From Chryseobacterium lathyri (lineage in GTDB: Bacteria > Bacteroidota > Bacteroidia > Flavobacteriales > Weeksellaceae), in the NCBI RefSeq assembly GCF_003290185.1, contig NZ_QNFY01000005.1, positions 287,847 through 351,846 on the forward strand: 64,000 nucleotides of DNA, written 5' to 3'. The position numbers and the translations under genes were made by a program. The number at the start of each line of letters is the position of its first letter. The stretch's first letter is position 1. Positions 25,153 to 33,245 of the stretch are shown here, one piece after another. The notes under the pieces were generated by a model, which was not told where the DNA came from, ran no database searches, and was given only the letters and a program-made list of their open reading frames with translations.

Positions 25153-25716
25153 TTATTTTTGAGTTTCGGAACTATTTTCTTTTTCAGAGAACTTGATCAG
25201 GCAGAAAACAGCGTAATTCAGCATGTCGAAATAGTTCGCATCCAGCCCTTCAGAAACAATAGTTTTTCCTTGATTGTCTTCTATCTGCTTTGTTCTCAGT
25301 ACTTTTTGGTAAATAAGATCAGTGATGGAAGAAATTCTCATATCTCTCCAAGCTTCACCATAATCATGATTCTTTTTTTCCATTAAAGCCTGAGCATCAT
25401 TCGCATATTTGTCGTAAAGACTTAAAACCTCTTCCTTATTTTCATTAAAATCATTCGAAAGTCCTTTTTCAAGTTGAATAAGCCCGATAATAGAATAGTT
25501 AACGATCGCGATGAATTCATCCTCTTCACTTTCATCCACCATCTTTTTATCCGTCATCTGCAGCGTACGCACCCTGTTCACTTTGATGTAAATCTGATCC
25601 GTAATAGAACTGGGTCTCAAAACCCTCCATGCTGCCCCGTAATCCTGCAATTTTTTACTGAAAAGATCACGACACTGACTGATCACTTTCCCGAACTGTA
25701 CTGATGTTTTTGACAT
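25153..25716 (-). CDS. DUF1599 protein with two internal repeats
   Basis: The 187-residue protein consists of two copies of the DUF1599 unit. FSKKLQDYGAAWRVLRPSSI (about residue 19) is repeated as MEKKNHDYGEAWRDMRISSI (about residue 112), each followed by TDxIYxKVxRxxxL. The family has been grouped with nucleotide-modification proteins, but no activity is established as far as I know. It begins the minus-strand operon running to tpiA and is divergent from folP across a repeat island. Confidence 0.85.
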   Translation of the reverse strand: MSKTSVQFGKVISQCRDLFSKKLQDYGAAWRVLRPSSITDQIYIKVNRVRTLQMTDKKMVDESEEDEFIAIVNYSIIGLIQLEKGLSNDFNENKEEVLSLYDKYANDAQALMEKKNHDYGEAWRDMRISSITDLIYQKVLRTKQIEDNQGKTIVSEGLDANYFDMLNYAVFCLIKFSEKENSSETQK

Positions 25717-25733
25717 AAATTCTCTTAATCTCC

Positions 25734-25741
25734 CAAATATA
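25734..25741 (-). promoter_or_regulatory. -7 box (TATATTTG) for the DUF1599-tpiA operon
   Basis: It is a perfect TAnnTTTG match on the minus strand, 17 bases before the start codon. Confidence 0.5.
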
Positions 25742-25801
25742 CGAATTCGGTTTTAGGTAGCAGGAATCGGGGATTGATTTTTGTCAGAGTTTGGGTTTTT
25801 T

Positions 25802-26180
25802 GGGTTGGAGAGTTTTAGAGTGGGGAGAGTCGGAGGGTGAGTGGGTTTTATAGTTGTGGGATTCGGGGTGAGAGGGTTTGAGAGTAAGAGAGTTGGTTAC
25901 TGGTTGTGAGTTGCTGGTTCTTGTCAGGAAATTTTGAAAGGAAGAGATTCTAAATTTAATTTCTATCTAAAAGAGTATTCGTTTCCGAACAAGCCCTTAT
26001 CAACCAATAACAAACCAGCAACTGACAACCAGTAACTAGCAACTGACAAATAGCAACATTCCACAATAAGTCTTAATTTTGCAGGATATCATCACGTATC
26101 AATCATCAATAAGACATGCTTTCAAACTCCGAAACTCTCCGACCCTCAAACGCTCCGACTCTCAAACCTTTCCACTCTAT
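25802..26180. repeat. Nested inverted word-repeat island between DUF1599 and folP
   Basis: The outer words (TTGGAGAGTTTTAGAG type, 25802-25895) return in reverse complement at 26121-26180 (CTCCGACTCTCAAACC type). The inner arm 25896-25919 matches the reverse complement of 26013-26036 at 23 of 24 positions. The words ACTGGTTGTGAGTTGCTGGTT and their complements repeat further inside. The right outer arm runs into the folP coding sequence. The 399-base gap holds nothing else except the folP and DUF1599 promoter boxes. Confidence 0.85.
26074..26081 (+). promoter_or_regulatory. -7 box (TAATTTTG) for folP
   Basis: It is a perfect TAnnTTTG match 34 bases before ATG 26116. Its position supports translation starting at 26116, inside the repeat. 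Confidence 0.5.
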
Positions 26181-27003
26181 TAACTGCAATGGAAGACTGG
26201 TAGAACTTGACATCCCAAAGATTATGGGTATCCTCAATCTTACCCCGGATTCCTTTTCAGACGGGGGGAAATTTAACAGTGAAAAATCAGCGTTGGAGCA
26301 TGCAGAGACACTTTTGAAAGACGGGGCAGAATTCATCGACATCGGACCGCAATCCACACGTCCGAATGCTGAATTTCTGAGCAGTAAAGAAGAAATAGCC
26401 AGGATCGGAAACATAATTTCCCAAATCAAAAAAGAATTTCCGGAAGCATTGATATCGCTGGATACGTTCTATGCTGAAACCGTGAAATTTGGGTTTAATG
26501 AAGGAATTGATATGATCAATGATATTTCAGGCGGGCAGTTTGATAATACCATGTTTGAAGTTGCGGGTGAAACAAAACTTCCCTACATCCTGATGCATGT
26601 GAACCCATCTTATGAGACGATGCATGACAAAGTGAAATTTGAAGATATTACACTGGAAGTTAATCGTTATTTTTCTAAAAAGAGTACTGAACTTCTCGAA
26701 AAAGGAGTAAAAGATATCATCCTTGATCCCGGTTTTGGTTTCGGAAAAACGGTGGAAGATCAGATGAAAATGATCAATGAAACAGAGTATTTGGGTTTTG
26801 GGCGATTCCCTTTACTTATCGGAATTTCCAGAAAATCATTTATCTATAAGCCGCTTGGGAAAACTCCTTTGGACATTAATGAGGAAACGCAAAAACTTCA
26901 TAGGACAGTTTTGGAACAGGGAGCTAAAATCCTGAGAGTACATGATATAGCTGAAACCGCAGTAACCATCAGACAATTTTGCGAAAAAAATAAAAAGTAT
27001 TAA
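26116..27003 (+). CDS. folP: Dihydropteroate synthase with repeat-derived N-terminus
   Basis: The enzyme joins p-aminobenzoate to the pterin in folate synthesis and is the sulfonamide target. The TIM barrel begins at IMGILNLTPDSFSDGG and contains DIGPQSTRP, the MINDISGG strand and DPGFGFGKTVEDQ. Known family members start about at the CNGRLVELDIPK stretch. The 18 or so residues before it (SNSETLRPSNAPTLK) are a translation of the intergenic word repeat. The next ATG (26224) would remove the first barrel strand, so ATG 26116, just after a promoter, is the best start. Confidence 0.92.
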   Translation: MLSNSETLRPSNAPTLKPFHSINCNGRLVELDIPKIMGILNLTPDSFSDGGKFNSEKSALEHAETLLKDGAEFIDIGPQSTRPNAEFLSSKEEIARIGNIISQIKKEFPEALISLDTFYAETVKFGFNEGIDMINDISGGQFDNTMFEVAGETKLPYILMHVNPSYETMHDKVKFEDITLEVNRYFSKKSTELLEKGVKDIILDPGFGFGKTVEDQMKMINETEYLGFGRFPLLIGISRKSFIYKPLGKTPLDINEETQKLHRTVLEQGAKILRVHDIAETAVTIRQFCEKNKKY

Positions 27004-27008
27004 AAAAG

Positions 27009-27039
27009 CTTGCTCAATATTAAAAAATGAATACATTTG
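27009..27039 (+). promoter_or_regulatory. ilv operon promoter CTTG-N19-TACATTTG
   Basis: The -33 element CTTG (27009-27012) is followed by exactly 19 bases and a perfect -7 box TACATTTG (27032-27039). The leader ATG is 4 bases further on, so the transcript probably begins at or within a base or two of the start codon. Confidence 0.75.
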
Positions 27040-27043
27040 CAGT

Positions 27044-27127
27044 ATGAATTTTACGAATCAGAAAAATATTATTGTCATTTCTAGCATTATTGTTGTGATT
27101 AACAACAGTATAGAAGCGGCAGTGTAA
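27044..27127 (+). CDS. First ilv leader peptide
   Basis: The 27-residue frame starts MNFTN, then carries an IIVI run, an SS spacer and an IIVVI run, and ends EAAV. Nine of its codons are Ile or Val in two clusters (27068-27100), and the genes downstream make isoleucine and valine. Its last sense codons include GAAGCGGC (27113-27120), an exact copy of the 3' arm of the terminator that follows. That copy can pair with the 5' arm GCCGTTTC (27151-27158) as an antiterminator when a ribosome stalls upstream. No ribosome-binding site is possible because ATG is next to the predicted transcription start. Confidence 0.82.
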   Translation: MNFTNQKNIIVISSIIVVINNSIEAAV

Positions 27128-27148
27128 ATATTTTAATTAAAATTATAT

Positions 27149-27179
27149 AAGCCGTTTCATATTGAAGCGGCTTTTTTTA
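27149..27179 (+). terminator. First ilv attenuator terminator
   Basis: AAGCCGTTTCA pairs with TGAAGCGGCTT around TAT and runs into a T tract. It lies between the two leader peptides. Confidence 0.88.
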
Positions 27180-27190
27180 TTTCAGAATTT

Positions 27191-27247
27191 ATGTATCAGT
27201 TATTAACAGTAATTATTATCGTCATTATTATTCCCTTGCGTTGGTGA
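27191..27247 (+). CDS. Second ilv leader peptide
   Basis: The 18-residue frame encodes MYQLLTVIIIVIIIPLRW. Eight Ile/Val codons are almost consecutive and two Leu codons precede them. It lies after the first attenuator and before the second. GTGAGAAGG (27244-27252), overlapping its stop codon, matches the 3' arm of the next terminator (GTGAGAGGG) at eight of nine bases and can pair with its 5' arm. This second element has no promoter of its own and is probably reached only by polymerases that passed the first. Confidence 0.8.
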   Translation: MYQLLTVIIIVIIIPLRW

Positions 27248-27276
27248 GAAGGATAGAGTATGACTGTACATATTTG

Positions 27277-27308
27277 AGCCCTCTCACATCGTGAGAGGGC
27301 TTTTTTTA
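27277..27308 (+). terminator. Second ilv attenuator terminator
   Basis: AGCCCTCTCAC (27277-27287) is exactly complementary to GTGAGAGGGCT (27291-27301) around ATC, then a T tract. It ends 32 bases before the ilvE start. Confidence 0.9.
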
Positions 27309-27339
27309 TACCCATTTGTTAATTTTTAAACCCTATACA

Positions 27340-28212
27340 ATGTATTACAACGACAAAACTATCGTGTATTTTGATGGAAACTTCCTCAAGGCCGGAGAGG
27401 CCGGAATGGATCTTTATGGACAATCACTTCATTATGGCTATTCCGTTTTTGAAGGTATAAAATCCTACAATACGGATCACGGAACCAGAATTTTTAAAGC
27501 AGAAGAACATTATGAAAGGCTGAAAAAATCAGCAGAGCTGATGTACATCCCGTTTGATTATTCAGTCAGTGAGCTTACAGATCTCACCTATGAGCTTTTG
27601 GAACGTAACGGGTTCAGCGATGCTTATATCCGCCCACTGGTAACCTGTTCGCCGAATATGTCCCTTTCAAAAGGAAAAAAATCCTACCTCTCTCTGCTTG
27701 CCTGGGAATGGAGCAACGGCTATCTCGCAGACAAAATGAAAATCATGACCTCAGGTTTTCAACGTCCAAATCCTAAGGCCTTTAAAGTGGAAGCCAAAGT
27801 AGGCGGCCACTACGTCAATTCTATTCTTGCCTGCCAGGATGCCAAAGACAAAGGCTACGATGAAGCCCTGTTACTTGATGAAAACGGAAATGTTGCTGAA
27901 AGCTCAGGAGCCAATATATTCTACGAAAAAGACGGAACATTATTTACGCCCGCAAAAGGGAGCATACTGCCGGGCATCACAAGGCAGACTGTGTTTGAAA
28001 TATGCAGTGAATTGAATATTCCCGTTAAAGAAACCTTCTTTAAGCCTGAAGAAATGAGAGGAGCTGATGCCGCTTTCTTTTGTGGTACAGCAGCTGAAAT
28101 TGTAGCGCTGGATTCTTTGGATGATGTTCCTTTTACCAAAAACTGGGAGGATACAGCAAGTGGAAAAGTACAGCAGGCCTATCAGAAACTGGTAAGAGTT
28201 CTGTCATTGTAA
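27340..28212 (+). CDS. ilvE: Branched-chain amino acid aminotransferase
   Basis: The 290-residue PLP enzyme of fold type IV performs the last step of Ile, Val and Leu synthesis. Landmarks are LHYGYSVFEGIKSY near residue 38, the PLP Lys in KVGGHYVNSILACQDAK, and EALLLDENGNVAESSGANIF. ATG 27340 is preferred over the in-frame TTG at 27316, which would overlap the region right after the attenuator and add eight unrelated residues. It is the first structural gene of the ilvEDBNCA operon. Confidence 0.93.
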   Translation: MYYNDKTIVYFDGNFLKAGEAGMDLYGQSLHYGYSVFEGIKSYNTDHGTRIFKAEEHYERLKKSAELMYIPFDYSVSELTDLTYELLERNGFSDAYIRPLVTCSPNMSLSKGKKSYLSLLAWEWSNGYLADKMKIMTSGFQRPNPKAFKVEAKVGGHYVNSILACQDAKDKGYDEALLLDENGNVAESSGANIFYEKDGTLFTPAKGSILPGITRQTVFEICSELNIPVKETFFKPEEMRGADAAFFCGTAAEIVALDSLDDVPFTKNWEDTASGKVQQAYQKLVRVLSL

Positions 28213-28409
28213 ATTTAAGGAATTTAAATTATTGATAATCAGATAAATGTATCTATTTTTCAGACAGTTGAATATTGTAGTTTTCCTAAAAGTGAAAATA
28301 AAAAAGAGATTACAAGCTGTAGTTTTGGACCAAAATTAAGTAAAAGCTTCAGTGATGAATTCCAAAAAAATGAAATTATTGATACACACAGAGAGGATAA
28401 GAACAGCAA
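28213..28409 (+). other. Spacer between ilvE and ilvD with a start-less open frame
   Basis: One frame is open from just after a TAA near 28232 to a TAA near 28427 (over 60 codons; it contains the stretch KEITSCSFGPKLSKSFSDEF) but has no ATG, GTG or TTG at a sensible place. It may be the remains of a lost small gene or chance. No terminator or promoter is evident. Confidence 0.4.
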
Positions 28410-30104
28410 ATGCAGGATAATATGTTAAATAAATATTCAAAAACATTCACACAAAACAGCGAACAGCCCGCCGCAAAAGCAATGCTTTACGGAATAGGCT
28501 TTACAGAAGAAGATATGCACAAGGCCCAGATCGGTATTGCCAGTATGGGATATGATGGGAATACCTGCAATATGCACCTCAATGATCTTGCTAAAGTGGT
28601 AAAAAAAGGAACCTGGAACCATGGTCTTGCGGGATTAATATTCAATACCATAGGCGTAAGCGACGGGATGAGTAATGGCACAGACGGAATGCGGTATTCA
28701 CTGGTCAGCCGCGACGTGATCGCAGACAGCATCGAAGCCATCTGTGGAGCACAGTATTATGACGGAATTATCGCATTACCTGGTTGTGACAAGAATATGC
28801 CGGGAACCATTATCGCCATGGGAAGGCTGAACAGACCATCCATCATGGTCTATGGAGGAACAATAGCTCCTGGGTGCTATAAGAACGAACCTCTTAATAT
28901 CGTTTCGGCTTTTGAAGCTTTAGGAAAAAAAATTGCCGGAGAAATTTCAGAAGAAGATTTCAACGGAGTGATTAAAAATTCCTGTCCGGGAGCAGGCGCA
29001 TGCGGAGGAATGTACACAGCCAATACCATGTCATCAGCCATAGAAGCTTTAGGAATGAGCCTTCCGTACTCATCTTCCAATCCCGCACTAAGTGAAGAAA
29101 AACAGAATGAGTGTCTTGAAGCAGGAAAATATATTAAAATATTACTGGAAAAAGATATCAAACCATCTGATATCATGACCCGTAAGGCCTTTGAAAATGC
29201 GCTTCGTCTGATCATCATTCTTGGAGGCAGCACTAATGCGGTTCTGCATTTTATAGCAATGGCAAAAAGCGTAGGCGTTTCTGTAACTCAGGACGATTTC
29301 CAGAAAATGAGTGATATCACACCGGTATTGGCAGATCTTAAGCCAAGCGGGAAATACCTGATGCAGGATCTTCATAACCATGGAGGAACACCCGCTGTCA
29401 TGAAGTATTTATTGGAAGAAGGTTTACTGCATGGTGACTGTTTAACGGTTACCGGAAAAACCATCGCTGAAAATCTTGAGAATGTTCCAAGCCTTGATTT
29501 TACAAAGCAGAAGATCATCAGACCCTTATCCAATCCAATCAAAGAAACAGGACACTTGAGAATACTGTACGGGAACCTTGCTGAAAAAGGAAGTGTAGCT
29601 AAGATCACCGGAAAAGAAGGAGAAAAATTTTCAGGAAAGGCAAGAGTATTCGATGGCGAAAAAGATTTGATCAAAGGAATTGAAAACGGAAGAGTTCAGC
29701 ACGGAGATGTCATTGTCATCCGTCATGAAGGCCCTAAGGGTGCACCGGGAATGCCGGAAATGCTGAAACCTACCAGCGCTCTTATTGGAGCGGGCTTGGG
29801 TGGAAGTGTTGCTCTGATTACCGACGGAAGATTCAGCGGTGGTACTCATGGATTTGTGGTGGGACATATTACTCCTGAAGCCTATGAAGGCGGTCTGATC
29901 GCTTTTGTGAAAGATAACGATCTTATTGAAATCGATGCCGTCAACAATACCATACAGCTCCAGGTTTCCGAAGAAGAAATTGAGCAACGAAAGAAAGGAT
30001 GGCAAAAACCTGAACTTAAAGTAAAAAAAGGATTGCTGTACAAATATGCACTCACCGTATCATCAGCTGCAGAAGGCTGTGTAACAGATGAAATCACTCA
30101 ATAA
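28410..30104 (+). CDS. ilvD: Dihydroxy-acid dehydratase
   Basis: The 564-residue iron-sulfur enzyme dehydrates the dihydroxy acids of the Ile/Val pathway. The cluster cysteines appear in [10 protein letters not shown] and [17 protein letters not shown], typical of the IlvD/Edd family, and the C-terminal swivelling domain includes [24 protein letters not shown] 28422 (MLNKYSKTF) is an alternative start that agrees better with the ends of relatives I remember and has AGGATAAT just upstream. The end overlaps the first possible start of ilvB. Confidence 0.94.
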   Translation: MQDNMLNKYSKTFTQNSEQPAAKAMLYGIGFTEEDMHKAQIGIASMGYDGNTCNMHLNDLAKVVKKGTWNHGLAGLIFNTIGVSDGMSNGTDGMRYSLVSRDVIADSIEAICGAQYYDGIIALPGCDKNMPGTIIAMGRLNRPSIMVYGGTIAPGCYKNEPLNIVSAFEALGKKIAGEISEEDFNGVIKNSCPGAGACGGMYTANTMSSAIEALGMSLPYSSSNPALSEEKQNECLEAGKYIKILLEKDIKPSDIMTRKAFENALRLIIILGGSTNAVLHFIAMAKSVGVSVTQDDFQKMSDITPVLADLKPSGKYLMQDLHNHGGTPAVMKYLLEEGLLHGDCLTVTGKTIAENLENVPSLDFTKQKIIRPLSNPIKETGHLRILYGNLAEKGSVAKITGKEGEKFSGKARVFDGEKDLIKGIENGRVQHGDVIVIRHEGPKGAPGMPEMLKPTSALIGAGLGGSVALITDGRFSGGTHGFVVGHITPEAYEGGLIAFVKDNDLIEIDAVNNTIQLQVSEEEIEQRKKGWQKPELKVKKGLLYKYALTVSSAAEGCVTDEITQ

Positions 30105-30111
30105 AAAGACA

Positions 30112-31839
30112 ATGAAGAATCTAAATGTATCCACAGAAACAGAAATCAGCGGCAGCCGGATCATCCTTGAAGCATTTCTTCAGGAAGGGATAAAAACAAT
30201 ATTCGGATATCCGGGCGGGGCTATTATCCCAATCTATGACGCACTTTACGACTATAAAGATCAGCTTGAGCATATTCTGGTCCGCCATGAGCAGGGAGCA
30301 GTCCATGCAGCACAGGGGCTTGCCAGAGTATCCGGAGAAGTGGGAGTGGTATTAGCGACAAGTGGTCCGGGAGCAACCAATTTGGTGACAGGATTAGCTG
30401 ATGCCCTGTTGGATAATACACCTATTGTATGCATTACGGGACAGGTTTTTGATCATCTTCTGGGAACCGATGCGTTTCAGGAAATTGATGTTATGAATGT
30501 CACCAGTCCCGTTACCAAGTGGAATTATCAGGTAACCGATGCCGATGAACTTCCGGAAGTATTGGCCAAAGCGTTCTACATTGCAAGATCAGGAAGACCC
30601 GGCCCGGTATTAATTGATGTTACGAAAAATGCCCAGCTGCAAAAGGTGTTCAACAGAGGTTACACACCTTGTGATTCTTTGAGAAGTTACAGACCCGATC
30701 CGGTTCCCCATATGGATGCTATTGAAAAAGCTTCTTTTCTCATTAATAATGCAGAAAAACCATTCATCATTGCCGGACAGGGGATTATGCTGGGAAAAGC
30801 AGAGAGTGAGTTTTTACAGTTTGCTGAGAAATCAGGAATTCCGGTAGCATGGACGGTCTTAGGAATGAGTGCGATCCCAACGGACCATCCACAGTCTGTA
30901 GGAATGGTAGGAATGCATGGAAACTATGGTCCCAATATCCTTACCAATGAATGTGATGTATTGATTGCTGTAGGAATGCGCTTTGATGACCGTGTGACCG
31001 GAAGACTGGATCAATATGCGAAACAGGCGAAAATCATCCATCTGGATATTGACAAAGCAGAAATCAATAAAAATGTAAAAGTTGAGGTTCCCGTTCTCGG
31101 AAACTGCAAAGAAACCTTACCACTTTTAACACAGCTGATAGAACCGGGAGCGTATACGGACTGGCATCAAAAGTTTAAAGACTGCTATGAAATTGAACAT
31201 CATCAGCTGATCAGCCACGAATTATATCCTTCTGAAGGTGAAATTACGATGGGAGAAGTGATTCGGCACCTGAATGATATGACTCAGGGTGAAGCTGTGA
31301 TCGTAACCGATGTAGGGCAGCATCAGATGGCTACCTGCAGATATTCATTCTTTAAACATTCCAGAAGCAATATCACCAGCGGAGGACTAGGAACCATGGG
31401 ATTCTGCCTTCCTGCTGCAATAGGAGCTGCCTATGGAGTCACCAACCGTCATGTTATTGCGGTGATGGGAGATGGTGGTGCACAAATGAATATCCAGGAA
31501 TTGGGAACACTGATGCAGTATCAGCCTGATATTAAGATCTTGATTCTTAATAACTGCTATCTGGGAATGGTAAGACAGTGGCAGGAGCTTTTTCACGAGG
31601 AAAGATATTCCTCGGTAGATATTCAGAGTCCGGATTTTGTACAGGTAGCCAAAGGATATAAGATCCCGGGAAGAAAAGTGACGGAGAGAGAAGAACTGGA
31701 AGCAGGACTCAGTGAAATGCTTCATCATAAAGGAGCCTTTCTGCTTGAAGTCATGACCGGGAAAGAACATAATGTTTTTCCAATGATTCCTCAGGGAAAA
31801 AGCGTATCAGAGATCGTATTGACCAACAATAAGACATAA
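30112..31839 (+). CDS. ilvB: Acetolactate synthase large subunit
   Basis: The ~575-residue TPP enzyme condenses pyruvate to acetolactate or with 2-oxobutyrate to acetohydroxybutyrate. The catalytic Glu is in VRHEQGAVHAAQG, the FAD-binding domain occupies the middle (MVGMHGNYGPN), and the TPP/Mg motif is MGDGGAQMNIQELGTLMQY. The start is set at ATG 30112 (MKNLNVST); ATG 30088 overlaps ilvD by 17 bases and would add eight residues. Its regulatory subunit follows after 19 bases. Confidence 0.94.
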   Translation: MKNLNVSTETEISGSRIILEAFLQEGIKTIFGYPGGAIIPIYDALYDYKDQLEHILVRHEQGAVHAAQGLARVSGEVGVVLATSGPGATNLVTGLADALLDNTPIVCITGQVFDHLLGTDAFQEIDVMNVTSPVTKWNYQVTDADELPEVLAKAFYIARSGRPGPVLIDVTKNAQLQKVFNRGYTPCDSLRSYRPDPVPHMDAIEKASFLINNAEKPFIIAGQGIMLGKAESEFLQFAEKSGIPVAWTVLGMSAIPTDHPQSVGMVGMHGNYGPNILTNECDVLIAVGMRFDDRVTGRLDQYAKQAKIIHLDIDKAEINKNVKVEVPVLGNCKETLPLLTQLIEPGAYTDWHQKFKDCYEIEHHQLISHELYPSEGEITMGEVIRHLNDMTQGEAVIVTDVGQHQMATCRYSFFKHSRSNITSGGLGTMGFCLPAAIGAAYGVTNRHVIAVMGDGGAQMNIQELGTLMQYQPDIKILILNNCYLGMVRQWQELFHEERYSSVDIQSPDFVQVAKGYKIPGRKVTEREELEAGLSEMLHHKGAFLLEVMTGKEHNVFPMIPQGKSVSEIVLTNNKT

Positions 31840-31858
31840 CAATTTAAATAGGAAAAAG

Positions 31859-32140
31859 ATGAATTCAGAAAACAAGGAATACACCATAACAGCCTACACA
31901 GAAGATTATCTGGGGCTGATCGGCAGGATCAATGCTATTTTTTCAAGGAGAAGAATCTCTATTGTGAATTTTAATGCAGGGCCTTCCGATATTGAAAAAG
32001 TAAAAAAGTTTGTCATCGTTATCAGGGAAACTGAAGAATCTGTACAGAAGATTACCCGGCAGATGGAAAAACAGGTAGATGTTCTTGAGGTTCATTACCA
32101 TAAAAATCCATACCTGACCGCAGCTGCACACGCAAGCTGA
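31859..32140 (+). CDS. ilvN: Acetolactate synthase small (regulatory) subunit, short form
   Basis: The 93-residue protein is a single ACT domain (YTITAYTEDYLGLIGRINAI) that binds the large subunit and makes it sensitive to valine. It is near the size of the E. coli IlvN subunit and lacks the C-terminal domain of the longer ~160-residue IlvH types. It ends in an Ala-rich tail. The position between ilvB and ilvC and the tight spacing leave little doubt about its role. Confidence 0.9.
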   Translation: MNSENKEYTITAYTEDYLGLIGRINAIFSRRRISIVNFNAGPSDIEKVKKFVIVIRETEESVQKITRQMEKQVDVLEVHYHKNPYLTAAAHAS

Positions 32141-32187
32141 ATAAAGCAACAATCAAATATCATTAACAACATATAAAAATTTAAAAA

Positions 32188-33234
32188 ATGGCAAAATTGA
32201 ATTTTGGCGGAGTAGAAGAAAATGTAGTAACAAGAGAGGAATTTCCATTAGATAAAGCTCAGGAAGTATTAAAAGATGAGATCGTAGCGGTGATCGGCTA
32301 TGGCGTACAGGGGCCGGGACAGGCACTGAACCAGAAAGACAACGGGATCAATGTGATTGTGGGCCAGAGAAAAAACTCAAAATCATGGGATAAGGCTGTA
32401 GCAGATGGATTTGTACCCGGAGAAACCTTATTCGAAATAGAAGAAGCTCTGCAAAAAGGAACGATTATTTGCTATCTCTTGAGTGATGCGGCCCAGATCG
32501 AATACTGGCCGAAAGTAAAACAGCATCTTACTCCCGGAAAAGCACTGTATTTTTCTCACGGTTTCGGAATTACCTTTAATGAAAGAACAGGAATTATTCC
32601 GCCGGCTGAGGTTGATGTGTTTCTGGTTGCCCCTAAAGGATCCGGAACCTCACTGAGAAGGATGTTTCTTCAGGATCGCGGACTGAACAGCAGTTTTGCC
32701 GTATATCAGGATGCTACAGGAAAAGCAAGAGAAAGAGTGACTGCATTGGGAATAGCTATCGGAAGCGGGTATTTATTTGAAACAGATTTTAAAAAGGAGG
32801 TGTTCAGTGACCTTGCAGGAGAAAGAGGAACATTAATGGGTGCCGTACAGGGAATATTTGCCGCCCAATACGATGTGTTGAGGAAAAATGGTCATAGCCC
32901 TTCCGAAGCATTTAACGAAACAGTTGAAGAACTTACACAATCATTAATGCCACTGGTTGCAGAAAACGGTATGGATTGGATGTATGCGAACTGCAGCACC
33001 ACAGCACAAAGAGGAGCATTGGACTGGTGGAAACGTTTCAGAGATGCTACTTCCCCATTATTTGAAGAATTATATGAAAGTGTTGCCAAAGGAGATGAAG
33101 CCCAGCGTTCCATCGACAGCAACAGCAAACACGATTACAGGGAAAAACTGGAAGTAGAACTGACTGAGCTTAGAGAAAGCGAAATGTGGAGAGCAGGGAA
33201 GACGGTCCGAAGTCTCAGACCAGAGAACAATTAA
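32188..33234 (+). CDS. ilvC: Ketol-acid reductoisomerase
   Basis: The 348-residue enzyme isomerises and reduces acetolactate with NADPH. The N-terminal Rossmann motif is VAVIGYGVQGPGQALNQKDNG, followed by GQRKNSKSW with basic residues suited to NADPH. The Mg-binding acidic residues are in SDLAGERGTLMGAVQGIFAAQ and the later ELTQSLMPL region. It is a class I (short) enzyme. The stop is 11 bases before the ilvA start. Confidence 0.95.
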   Translation: MAKLNFGGVEENVVTREEFPLDKAQEVLKDEIVAVIGYGVQGPGQALNQKDNGINVIVGQRKNSKSWDKAVADGFVPGETLFEIEEALQKGTIICYLLSDAAQIEYWPKVKQHLTPGKALYFSHGFGITFNERTGIIPPAEVDVFLVAPKGSGTSLRRMFLQDRGLNSSFAVYQDATGKARERVTALGIAIGSGYLFETDFKKEVFSDLAGERGTLMGAVQGIFAAQYDVLRKNGHSPSEAFNETVEELTQSLMPLVAENGMDWMYANCSTTAQRGALDWWKRFRDATSPLFEELYESVAKGDEAQRSIDSNSKHDYREKLEVELTELRESEMWRAGKTVRSLRPENN

Positions 33235-33245
33235 TCACGAAAATA

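Noticed and set aside
27316..27339. Upstream TTG start for ilvE
   Set aside because: It lies immediately after the attenuator T tract and adds residues unlike the family. ATG 27340 fits the usual start.
33186..33245. Upstream start for ilvA inside ilvC
   Set aside because: It would overlap ilvC out of frame. ATG 33246 begins the family-like sequence.
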